Assembly (NCBI RefSeq): GCF_964340395.1
Contig: NC_135566.1
Location: forward strand, 5,814,501 to 5,878,500
DNA: 64,000 bases
Origin: Glandiceps talaboti
Lineage: Eukaryota > Hemichordata > Enteropneusta > Spengelidae
Direction of reading: 5' to 3'
Translations under genes and position numbers: made by a program
Notes under the pieces: generated by a model
Databases searched by the model: none
What the model saw: only the letters and a program-made list of their open reading frames with translations
What the model was told of the DNA's origin: nothing
Shown here: in pieces, positions 27,001 through 39,579 of the stretch
How positions within the stretch are numbered: position 1 is the stretch's first letter
Layout: every line of letters starts with the position of its first letter

Positions 27001-30000
27001 ATAAACTTATGCTCAGTACACATAGTATGGAGGGGAACTGATGCTAAGATTTACAGAGAAAACTAATTACTCTGGTAGATTTTGCCACCTTTTACCACAG
27101 TTTAATAAGGGGAGAGGGGATCTGTGATCACTTGCTTCGGATTAGAAGTTCACAATGCGTTTAAGTTTACTTAAAATAACAATCCTAGGACTAAGGTATT
27201 AAATTCCGATACATGTACTTTATTTATCTACTTAATATTGTTCACACTATACTCTAACTCATAGAAGAAATTGTATGAAGTCCAATTTAATCACGAAAGC
27301 ATTGAAATGAAAACATACATTGACTTTTGTATGTCTTCATTTTGATTGGTGCCTATCCTTGCACTTATAATAATAAAGCATTGATCTCAATGGAAACCTT
27401 ACACAATAGTTGACCTAGTCTTCAGTTTAGTGAAATACAATGGCCAGATTTTTCTGTCAAGGACTCTACTGAGAAGTAGGTGAAATGTAACTGAGTTCAC
27501 TCGGCATGTTTTCTGGGTTGCCATCCAAAGTTACAGTAATCAGTGATTTTATGTATTAAAAAAATTGACCATATATTTTGAACGATATATTAAAATCAGA
27601 TTTATGTTTAGGGGGGTCTAAGCCTTTTTTCTTAAAGGCTCAGTTTGGATTAGGATGAAAATTAGGCAGTTGTCAGGCAGAGTTATAGAAACAGTTAGTT
27701 CAGAATAAAAGAATGTGATTTTTACAACTCCATTGACAATAAAATTTTACTATTAAAAGCAAGAACTGGGATTGAAACTCTGGCCTTTAAAGACTTAGTT
27801 TGGGTTAAAAGGTTAATGTTAGCTATCAAAAAATCATTCTGGCAGAGTTATAGAAACTGTCACAGAGTTGGTTCAGAACAAAGATTAATCCTATGTAATC
27901 CTTATGGCTCCATTGATAAGATAACATTAATATGAGAACCTGGGATTGAAACCTTGGCCTTTAACTGCAGTACTATAGTACAAACATGTATTTTGCACTA
28001 GCTTATACTCGTCATATCCACTGTTCTGCCTTCTTGTTGATACCCCTTTCCAAAAAAAATGTTGTTTTTTTTAATTACTTAAATAGTTATTGAAAGTAAA
28101 AAGTATCGAAACAGTGTAATTTTTAATAGTCTTTTTTGTCAGTTTAGCCAGGAAACTAAAATTAAAGCAAAAAAACTGAACATTTGTAGTCAGCACTATT
28201 TTCATCTTGAACTCAATTGTAAATTAGATATTTCATAACAGAGCTAGGAAATTGGTTATAGATTTTGACAGAACTGTACACCATCGTATTAACTGCATAA
28301 ATGACGTTCCGTTCAATTTCATGCATTGTTGGGTACACAAAATTCAACTTCACAATTTAGTTCATATGCCATTATTCAATTATTTTAGATTAAAATCCAT
28401 GGTGGAGATTATTACCTTTTACATAAAGCTTTCATTACGTGTGTATTATTGAAATATAGAACTGCAGGTTTTTTTCTCAGTGAATGAAATTACAAGAAAA
28501 TCAATAAACTCGGACTAAAAATTCTTAAAACTGCCCAAGTGTAAAAATTAATCAGTCGGCACAAAGTGATCATTATTTTCTTCATCAAAAGTAGGTTGCA
28601 AATGTGCTGTGATAATTTTCGTCACTTTCGAAGATTATTATATCGCCTCAGTTCAACCACAATACACATATCTCACAGTGACACTGTAAATAGCAAGTAG
28701 TCAGTTATTCCATGCCCCAAACTCTATAACATGTACAATTTTCAAAAAAGTAACTTCATCTGTTGTTTCATTTATATGTTGCCATAGTAATGTGATGTTG
28801 TTTGTGTCACTGTTTTTTTTCCAGATGAAAGGACTAGTGAGTACGAGGAAGGAACTGCTGAAGAAGAAGAGGAGGGAGAAGAGAATGGGGAGGAGACTGG
28901 AGAGGAAGTAGCACGGAAAATAGACTATGCAGATTACATCATGGATAATATCGATTCAGAGCTACACCATATCATAACTAGAGTAAGTGCAGTTAAAGGG
29001 AAGATCGCACAATGTCACACAAGCTCAATAAGCGAACCTTGTCTGGGAGTCTGGCATCATTGCGATTGCTGAACTTCATTTTTGCACTTCTAACTAAATT
29101 TCCACGAAAACTCCTTCAATGATAACAGCTCTTTCTTTTACTACTGAGATGTTGATAAGTTGATAAAAATTCACTTCTAATGTGAGATGTGGTGCTGGGT
29201 TTCTGGTAATATTTTAATGTGTTCACAATCATGTTTCTACATTACATCAATCATAGTGGTCTGACCACTACAGTTTTCATCATAGTTTACATCATATATA
29301 AATGTTTGATGTCACACTTGTGAGCATTCGTTTAGGGGGAGGGCAAAGGGGTTTTGACCTAAACAAAGGTGTTCGTTTGTTAAGCTTGTAGGACATTGTG
29401 ATTTCATCCCTAAGGTAGAAAGCATCTCAGGGACAAATTTCCCAGTAAATCAAAGTTCTTCAATTCTCTCCAAACTTTGAAATATGAAAGCTTATTCTTG
29501 GTCGTTTTGAAATAACAAAAAGAAATTTAGGGGTTCACTGTTTTCAAGAAAATCATCAATCCTTTATTTTCCAGATAGAGTTTAAATAATACAGTATTCG
29601 GCAGCCATATTGGAATCTAAAATGACTATCATTTTGAACTTTTTTTATTTAAAACAAATTGTATGGTGGCTAAAGTTTAAAGAGTTTATTACCGAGGCGC
29701 GGTCTATGTTGACAATGGGATACTTGTAGAAAGAAGTTCTCTGCAGTATATATATTGCATAGACTTGTTGTAAATTTGCATGGGACATTTTGTTAGTTGT
29801 AGATCAAAAGTATAGAATAAAAAATAAACCAATCACAAAGTAGTTGTGATCATTAGTAGTCATGTGATATGACTTTCAGCCAATCACATACTATTACTAG
29901 TGGAGATCATTTGAAGTCATGTGACATTTCCTTCCAGCCAATCACATACTAGTTGTGATCAGTAGTAGTCATGTGACATGATTGTACCTTCTTTATACTC

Positions 30001-33000
30001 TCTAACAAATCTTTTTACTGTATCTTCAATATGTTCTTATTCATTAATATTTTCTCTTAATCTCTCTTCCTACCTGTTTCCTCAAAAGCAATATTTTGAT
30101 ACAAATATTGACAACATTGTTCTTGTTTATCCCACAGGTTGTGCTTGAAAGACCACCATCAGCCAAACAACGTGAGATGTTGGCAAAACAGGGAGTTGAG
30201 TTTGAATACGATTCTGACAATGACGAAAAAACTGTCTCAGGTTAGTCCTATTTCTAAAATGTCTGGCAAAAATGGTTGATACATATTTTCGCAGATATTT
30301 TGTTGTGTGTTATCCTTTCGTCAGATTTTAATTTCATTGACATTTCTCCATTCATAAATGTCATGTCATAACCATCAATATCAGGACATCATTAAAATAT
30401 CCAAATTTTGTTGTTGTTTTTTTTTTGTCAAAGTTTCCTGCATGTCGTAATGTTATGTGAGCTACAGCAAGCATGTGTTTAGCAAAGCTGGTGTAACAGT
30501 TAGAGAAATGCACTGAACAGTTAGAGAACTTCACTAGGTGGCTACTGCAAAATTGTTCGTCATGGATAACACACATTCATTGTCAATATTTTTATCCATG
30601 CATGAATAAGGCGTACAGTCCATCAAATTTGTAACATATTATAGCAAATTTCTGCCAGTGTTAGCTTCACAATTTGCATGAGCTTTGCTAACAAGCTGCA
30701 GTGTGTTTTCATCTAGATTTGCAACAGCAGTAACTTTTTAGTAAATTTGTACACATACCCCCAAAGGACTGTCATTCATAGTATTTAAAGTCTAGAATTG
30801 ACAGGTATTACGTAAACCCATGGTTTGCCAACATTCACTTTTCTGATTGTATATACTTTTAATGACTCAAGTGTCAAAACACTGTGTACATCAATATATA
30901 AAATTAGAACTGTTTTGGATTTGTTCTTCAAATTTGAAAGTAGTCAAATTGTTTGAGGTATCTTAAAATGTGGTATTTTTACATCGAATAATCAAACAAT
31001 TTGAAAGAAAAAGATGCCTAAACCAACCAGGCACACAGTTCTACATGTACATGTAGTCAATTGACGTAAGACTGTCCTTAATTTTGAGCCCTGCAATGTA
31101 CTATGCAGAATTTGCTTATAAATGAATAATATGCTGAGATTGCCAACTGGGTTGTTAGGGTTAAAGTCTGCAAAATGAAGTTAAATTTGTTTTTAAGATG
31201 TTATGTTTTACACAACATAGTAGCCTTCGATACCATCTGTTACTTCAGTATGTGCTTTAAAATTTGAAATTCGCTTCCCTTATATCTTTCTAACATTATA
31301 TTAAATTGACCATGATTCTCACATAGTACTAATGCAAAAACTGTAAAATTTCACTGCGCAACAAGTGCACAGATTAACCTTAGAGGGAACACTTTTATGC
31401 GAAGATCAAACTTAAACCAACTTCTTGGGGGATTTAGCAATAGATATGGTGATTTATTTGAAAATCACTTGTCACGTATACCTTCCCCATAGTTCGATCG
31501 TCTCAGCGTATGACATCTGATGCTGGCACGGCTGATACTGGTCTGGGCAGTGGGAGCCTGGCCGATGATTATGGGTCCTCAGACTTTGAAAATGGTCTGT
31601 CGGGTAAGTTTTTTTGGTGACATGTAGAAATGCTTGTTTGCGCACTAAAGTCATCCTCGCAAAGTCATTTTCTTCTTCATTATTTGCTCTAACTTTTTGT
31701 AATTATTGCAAAGTTTGTTTGTTCTAGGAAAGTAATATATTATGTCTTCCTGGGTGAAAAGGATATTTTTTGGTGACCAAAAATTTTGAGTTTTGCATTT
31801 CAGCAGAGATATGCACGTCTAGCTAACCAGCAAGCTAGTCAGCCTGCTATCAATTAATTCCACTGTCATATATTACTACATGTACATGTATAATGGTGTC
31901 ATACATCGTTTCCAACATTCTATGCTTCCCCAATCCTCCCCTTCCTTTCACACATAATTCATGTAAGTTTGCTTTTTTTTTGTCTCAAGCACTTTCATGC
32001 TGAAATTGTTTTAACACAAATCCTTCTTGTTTGAACTTTTGCTATGTGTCAACTTTGTTTTAGACTGTTATGTGTAAAAATGTTTGTTACATTTGTAAAA
32101 CATCAAAGAAAATGAAAAGAAATTCATAGAATTTTAATAAAAAAATCTGTTACTTGGAATCTGTAGCAACTCTGACTTCACATACTTCTGAAAATTGAAA
32201 AAATTTCAAATTACAAAATTATAAGCCATAAATAAGTACAAAAAACAGCTTGAATCTTCAACTAGTTGTACTTCTCAGTGGGCGTTTAAATGAAGATTGA
32301 TTTAACTTGCCCTATCCTTATCTATTGCATTCCTTACTAGAAACGTAGACATTGGGTCTCTCTCTCTCTCCAACCTTTATGCTAGAAATGAATAATTCCT
32401 GTCAAATTTTCATTCTGTATTATTAAATTTCTGTCTCCCTCTTTCAGAGTTATCAATTCAACATGATGGTAGTTCAACACCAACAATGACTGACATTGAT
32501 GCAGAACTAGTCAGACAACGGTTGAGACAGGCAGTAATCAGTCAATCCAGAGGACGTGAGTATATATACTAAAAATCTGTGCCCTTAGATGTTTTAGTTA
32601 TTGAATACTTTTGTGAGGGAGTCATTTTGAATCTCACTTTTTAGCATGAAAGCTTGTGCCATGTTTTTAAGAAATGGTGGTGCTCAGTATTCATACAGTA
32701 TATAGGCGATTTTGGAATCGAGTGTCAGTTTTAGCATCTGTACCAAAAGATAGGCATCATGATCGAAAAACTTTGTTAAAAAAGAGATTCTAAGACTAGA
32801 ATGTAAGCGGTTGTCCTAAATCAGTGAATGTCTTCATGTATTTGTTTGTGTATTCATATATTCTACAGTGTCTCCTCTTTGCCTGTTAACAGAAGTGGCC
32901 AACTCTGTACAACTTTGTTCTATAACCATTGCAGTAAGGTTGTGGTCATAGCACAACACGATACTGAGTCGGCCATGGCAGTAAACATAACTTTATATGT

Positions 33001-36000
33001 CTCCTTTTTGAATGTCATCTTTCTCAGCAGACTCTGATTTCTTTCAGAATTACATAACACACACTGTATATTCCGTGATGATGTGTATGTTTGTTTGTTT
33101 GTTTGTTTGTTTGTGAGCTAATATAATGTTTCCTCATTACTGTTCTCGTCATTGCTGTCATGCATCCAAACACTCCATAGTCACTTCTATTCTGTTCCCT
33201 TTATTTTCCCAAAATGAGCATCATATTTATTTCCAACTAAAAATCTGGTAGAAATACAATACTTTTATAATCCCTAATAAATACATCGTATGTTCAGTTA
33301 CATAAACTAAATATAATTTAACTCGGTAATGGCTATAATTGGTTTGAGATTTGTAAATTTATACAGTTATGAAAATTGTACTAAATATGAACATAATGTG
33401 TTACCATGGTGATAACCATCATGGCTGTGGTTAGTATAATGATAACTAATGCATGCTATCCTCTTTGGTTGTGGTTCTAACAAACTTATAGTGAATTGAT
33501 TTTGAAAGATTGATAATCCCTGCAGGCTGTGAGAAACTAGGCATTGTTCTAAAAATACTTATAATGACTCAATAACAAGGGCATTCTTTCTTTACTTTGT
33601 GGTTTGTGAATAATTCTGATCATGTATTCCAGATTTTACCAAAATTTGAGTACACTTTGCAGGATTTTGACACTTTGAAGGTCGTGATCCGTGGGAACAA
33701 CACCATTTCTACTCATGGCCAGTTTTTGTATTTTACTTTGAAAATAATTATGTGGTTGGGAACACAAAATGGCAGCCAATAGAATAGTAATGTAGATACT
33801 TTCTCAAGTTTGTTCGTTTGTTTGTTTGTTCGTTTGTTGGTTTGTTAGACAACAATGAAATTCATATGTTCTCTAACATACCGTGAATGTTTTCGGGAAA
33901 AATGGACAAAATGTACTTCAAATATTAACAGTGTGTAAGGAGAGAATGCTCTTAAAATACCCAAATAATTATGGTAGAATTTGACCTTATATTCAACCCT
34001 TTGTGCATGTTGCAAAGCATTATAGCTACTCACATGCAATCTTTAGTTCATAATCTCCACTATCATAATTTATCACACTGAAAACTGATTTCAAAACTAA
34101 ATCTTTAAAATCATATTTTAAGCATATGTAATAATCCAAACATGTAAACTAAAAAAATATGGTGCTATAGCAAAAGCATGATCACAAAGAATTGCCGAGT
34201 GTGATAGTATGGCTGTATGACATGAGCATACACACTACACATAATATGCTAATTATGATGTACACAAAATATGCTAATTATGATGTACACAAAATATGCT
34301 AATTATGATGTATGCAAACCACTTTGCAGATTAATTGAGTATTATCATTTTTTGTGCATGACAAATCACAAACCGTCGGAATGATTTTAAAAAGTAAATA
34401 AAAAGTAATAGCTAGCTTAGCGTGAATTGTTACTTATAAGTTTTATCCTCATTGAGTTTGAGTCAACTGGAGGAGTTCCTAACTAACAATGGGTTTGTCA
34501 GTGAACCAACCAAGGTGTCTAATTTAAAGACTCATATACCATACCTTCCTCCTTTCAAAGTTCCTTCAAGTTCCACGGATTCTGAACTCACTGGTTGGTT
34601 TGAAGGTTTGTTACACATACTCACTACATCACCAAGATTTCTGCATGTATTGAATCACTTGTATGGATATCATGTACTAACTTCACTCTAACCAGTCAAA
34701 TACCTAGACCCTTATATCCCCCCCCCCCCATAAAAAAATATTATATACTTATACATGTAGCTGGTCCCAATCCCAGCCCCCTCTCCTACCAGTCAAATAC
34801 CTGCCCTCATAAATAGAGCTGTCCCATATCCCTACTCTTACTCCAACCAATCAGTATCAAGGACCCCCCCCCCCCCCCCCCCGCACCCCGCACCCCCACC
34901 CCATAATAGAGTTGGTCTCATACTCACTCTTAACTGTCAGGTACCAATATATAAAGCAGGTGAATAGACTGTTTTGTCAAAAAAGTGTAGATGACATTAA
35001 TGAGAACTGGCCAAAAAATTATAAAATTTTTGACTGCTTTCAGATACATAAAAAATCTCAACCAAGACTCCCTACTTATTGTTTGCATGCAGAATTAAAT
35101 TGTATGACTCCTCTAGCCGTCCATCACCCCTCTAGCCCTCCACCACCCCCTCTAGCCCTCCACCACCCCCTCTAGCCCTCCACCTCCTCTAGGTCCATAT
35201 CTCCATCAAAGTAACATAGTTCATACATCTACTTCAATCCTAAGTTTTCCCTGATTCCAAATCTCACACAGATTATTTTGCTCTGAATTCAACCTGGTCA
35301 AAGTATGTCTAAGTATCTGTGAAAGATATTCTGTTCTACCAAAGATTGTATTTTACAGTGTAGAACCTTGATAAGGTAGCAGAGGAAGCTGTCTAGACAG
35401 AGTACTCTCGAAATATTATCAATATAAAAAAACTGAATTATTAATTTGTACAGAAGATATTTGATAAATTTATGCATGGCCTAACAGAATACATGATATC
35501 ACTCGTATAGTAGGACTATCTTTGTGCGAAGGTTTAGACACTTCTGCAACAACAGGGGAGGTAGGACGGGGATCTTGGAAAACTTGTGTAGGGAAGAAAT
35601 GTAATGGTGACCATGTTTGATATCACACAGGGTGATGGAGTGACAATCTTGAGTGCCTGAATGTTCAAAGGGAGTTCTTAGACTCCTGTCATACATACTG
35701 GAATACTGGTATTAACATTGTTAGAGAATTCCACATAAATACAGCAATTCTATGAATGGCATTGTCACCCTATCACCCAAACATGGTGATTATTACATTT
35801 CATCCCTATAGAAAAGATAAATGTGGGTGCTTCATTTCAATATGTGAATGAAGAAGTATCAACATTTTTACCTCCCTCATTCTTGGTAGAGACATACTAT
35901 AATAGTTGATTTAGTTGGTAGGATTTCAGCATGCACGCAAACTGTACCTATAGCCCTCCCTGAAATCCAAAATCTTATCACCAGCAAGCACAGTATTAAA

Positions 36001-39000
36001 GCAGCATTTTTTTGCACTATTCTGTGATTTGCAGATTCAAACTCTGATCACCCTGACAACGATCTCAGTAACCAAGGTGACACAGACACATCTAATTTGC
36101 ATGAATCAGAGCGGACTGAATCTGTCTCCACACCAACTAACACTGCAGATACTAACACCCAATCAGTATTAAATCCACCACAAGAACCTACTACTACTAC
36201 CACTATCACTGACTCAGCACCTCCCCAAACTCTCTCTGACGAGGATGCTAATGAGGATCATGAATATACAAATGATTATGCAAATAATGATGAATATGCA
36301 GATGATGAGTTTATAGACCCAGAAAGCAATTTGAATAACTCCACCTTTGCAGAGTATGGAAATGAATTTGAGGATCAGGAGCTCGATCGTCAGTTAGATG
36401 CAAAAGTTGAAGCTGCTGTAGAGAAACTTTTGTCGAAGCTAAGCGACGCAAGCTCCGATCCTTCAAAATATTCCGATTCGCAAGGGCAAGGAGAGACCAC
36501 CACAGCTGAAAGCACGCCGAGGGGTCATATATTTAGACCCCCCTCTGGGTTGCAATTGAAAAGCTCCAGTGTATCCAGCGGTCGACAGGAACCAAAACCA
36601 AAGAAAAAGATCTTAAAGAAAGGACTCAAGAAAAGCGATGTTATGAAAGTCGATAAGAAATCACCTCTGGTGAACGACTTATTGGAGAAAAGTATTCCTG
36701 AAGTTGTGGAAAACGGAGAGGATAATTTCGATCAGAGAGTGGCTAGATCGCGGTCACCCGACGGAACGATGGTTGCAAAGGGTACGATTGATCCAACGCA
36801 AGGTTTTGTGCCACGTGAAATAGCTCGCGTCAAGTATGTCAGTCGACAGAGTGACACTGATTCTATTGCTACTGAGGATTTCGAGAACTTGTTCAGGGAC
36901 ACTATGGTCATAGACAATGTTTCTAATGTATCTGTAAAGGGCAAACAACGCAAAGGAAAGCCTAGTATGTTTCTAGCTCGTCGCATCGGAAGTGACACTG
37001 AATCTGTAGTTACTGTGGCAACTGATAAATTTGAGGACAAATTCCATGACATAATGATGAAAGAACTTGAACGAGCTGACAAGCCGCAAAAAAAGACTGC
37101 GTCACCTGGTCCATCACCAGTCAAAGCAACATACATTCCGTCCCAAAACTCTCCCTCCAAACTCACCAGAAGCAAAACCGCTCCCAGCACACAAGTTACA
37201 ACATTGAAAACACCTGTAAAAGTGGCCAGTAAAGACCGCTCAAGGTCAATGTCACCACCAGTCAGAGCTAAGAAGTACATGGTACTGTCTTCGAGTACTC
37301 CAAGGAGTTTGTCACCAGCGCCGCTAGCTGTCGGTGGACCGATGAGAAAAGCAAAGTCATATGACGACATGGATTCCATCCAAACTGAAGACTATATATC
37401 ACGTTACATTGGTTCTATGGTCCACCAAAAAATAGGTTAATATCTTTTATTTTATTTTTAATTTCATATTTTCTTCAATTATCTTGTACATTGGCATTAT
37501 GTTAAAATACATATATAGTAAAAAGTAAAATCTTTCAATCTTAAACTTAAGATACTTTAATATAAAATACCATCTTGTTGTCATAGCAACATATACTCCG
37601 CTGTATGCTCTGATCATCATCAATATCATCTTCACTTCATATCAGTGTGTTATCCCATCATCTATAAAAACTGAATTCTCATCTCAGAACTCTCAACATT
37701 TTTAAAGCACTGAACACTACAATTAAAAACTCTATTTTCATGTCTGAATGACAAATCATTTTTAAAAGTAAATGTGTAGTTATATAAGTTTTTCTTTTAC
37801 AAAATGCTTTTCCAATAAAGTATTCAAACTTAACCAACTCTGTGAAGGTAAGTGTTCAGATTTATATACTAGGTGCCTTTGTGTAAGGTGGTGGTGATAT
37901 GATTGAATTTCTAGCATTCTTTATAAGTTTTGGCAAGTTGACTTTAACTTCAAACATTTATAGATGTACAAGTACGATATTCTTTGATATTTGAACAAAG
38001 CTCCTAATTTATTTGTGGGTCTAAAGTGTGTGAGACAGTAACACAACATTAAAAAAGATCATTTTTAAATCTCTAACAATCAACAGGTGGTCAAGATGTT
38101 ATCTAAGTTCTTGGATTTTATCTTCCAAATTATTGTTTAGTGGAAATACATATAACTTGTCAAGAGATCGATTGGTAGATTAATAAGGATATGTCAGTGT
38201 CATGGGTCAAAGGTTACTGACCAATGGGCACAGACACAGACAGACACACACACATGCACGTATGCACACACGCACGCACGCATACACACGCACACACACA
38301 CACACACACCCACATACACACACACATACACACACACATACACACACACATACACACACACATACACACACACACACACACACTATAAATTATATGACAA
38401 TGAGAACTGGGATGATCTCAAAAGGTTGCCAACAATTCTGTCCAGTTGTTGCCCTGGCTGTTCTCTAAGAAAGCGTCATCAGATTTGCAAATATGACATG
38501 TATATGTGTTATACAGTACACACATAAAGAGATACACAGAGAAGTCATGATTCATTCATAGCTTCAGGCCCTGTTTTCTGATTTTTATCCAAAACAGAAA
38601 TTCCCAATAGCCACAAACTTGTGAAGATTTATTTTGGACAAAAAAAAGGAAATCTCAGTTGTTGAAAAACAATATGTGTTTGTCACAATTGAAAAATGAC
38701 TTTCGCGGCATTCTTTGACCAGCTTTTAATTTACTTCAGATCTGTGGTTCTCGTGATAAAAGATTTTCTTGTAAAAATCACTGAAAAATTCATGAAGCGG
38801 AATAAAACAGTAAAGGACAAGTAAACATTTCCTGGAAGGAATTACTCAGCTTCTAGTGAAATATGTTAGCTTTCAAGTAACAAGATAAGTCTTGTCTGTG
38901 TAGTTGATAAAACTAGCACATGGTATATAAATCTCATTAATACCAGAAATAGAATTCTACCATGTAGGCACATCATAAAAATACTGATCTTTTGATTTCT

Positions 39001-39527
39001 TGGTCTGTGTCAATTTCCACATGCTACATATGCATTATGTAGGCGGGCACAAAAATAGTCAAGCTCCTTATTCTATTTAAACATAGATCCTCCACCAACG
39101 TGGGTGGAGGGCTTATGATTTAAACCTCTAGTATAAGGTAGAATGATACTGCAGATACTAAGAATTAAACCAAAGATCAAACATTTAGAGAGTACCCCTT
39201 ATAATGACTTCAAAGCCGCTAATTTTGTTGTGGATCTTACTTCAAGTTAAGTTTTTACTGCAACACTGTTTAAATAAAACATCAATTAGTCAAAATTAGT
39301 CAATAAGTCAAACTTTATGATCATAAAGTTCTATCATTTTCTCCTCAAATTCTGTTCAGCACTTGTGTGTTCCCGCAATAGCAGGAATCGGTAGTGAAAG
39401 GGTTAAGGAAAAGCAAAGGCATAATGATGGATAAGTTTTTTAAAAGCCAATTTTTGTCTGAATTTTTTTTGTCAGTCTTTTAATTTTAAAATCAGTAATT
39501 GCAATTATTGTGGCACACACACACACA

Positions 39528-39579
<52 letters not shown>

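Larger units (their letters stand above)
18343..28824 (+). other. Intron 2, about 10.5 kb
   Basis: No additional phase-compatible exon stands out. It holds a poly-C tract (19430-19447), the 48-bp satellite (20169-20560), TTGA-rich DNA with a repeated 65-bp block (21033 and 21228), a small ORF (23423-23527), a tRNA-type SINE (about 24325-24800) and two copies of a minus-strand SINE-like family (27640-27975). The length and the absence of coding signal fit an ordinary first large intron, which often holds regulatory elements. Confidence 0.6.
32556..36034 (+). other. Intron 6
   Basis: Holds (TTTG)n tracts (33089-33114, 33809-33847), the triplicated ATGCTAAT cluster (34244-34318), an unassigned ORF (34452-34691) that is not in phase with the flanking exons, poly-C DNA with degenerate repeats (34690-34940) and a 20-bp minisatellite (35111-35197). 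Confidence 0.65.

Noticed and set aside
36732-37379. Minus-strand open frame of 215 codons
   Set aside because: It lies entirely antisense to exon 7, whose plus-strand frame is supported by splice sites, phase and the repeated motif. It is a shadow of the coding strand.
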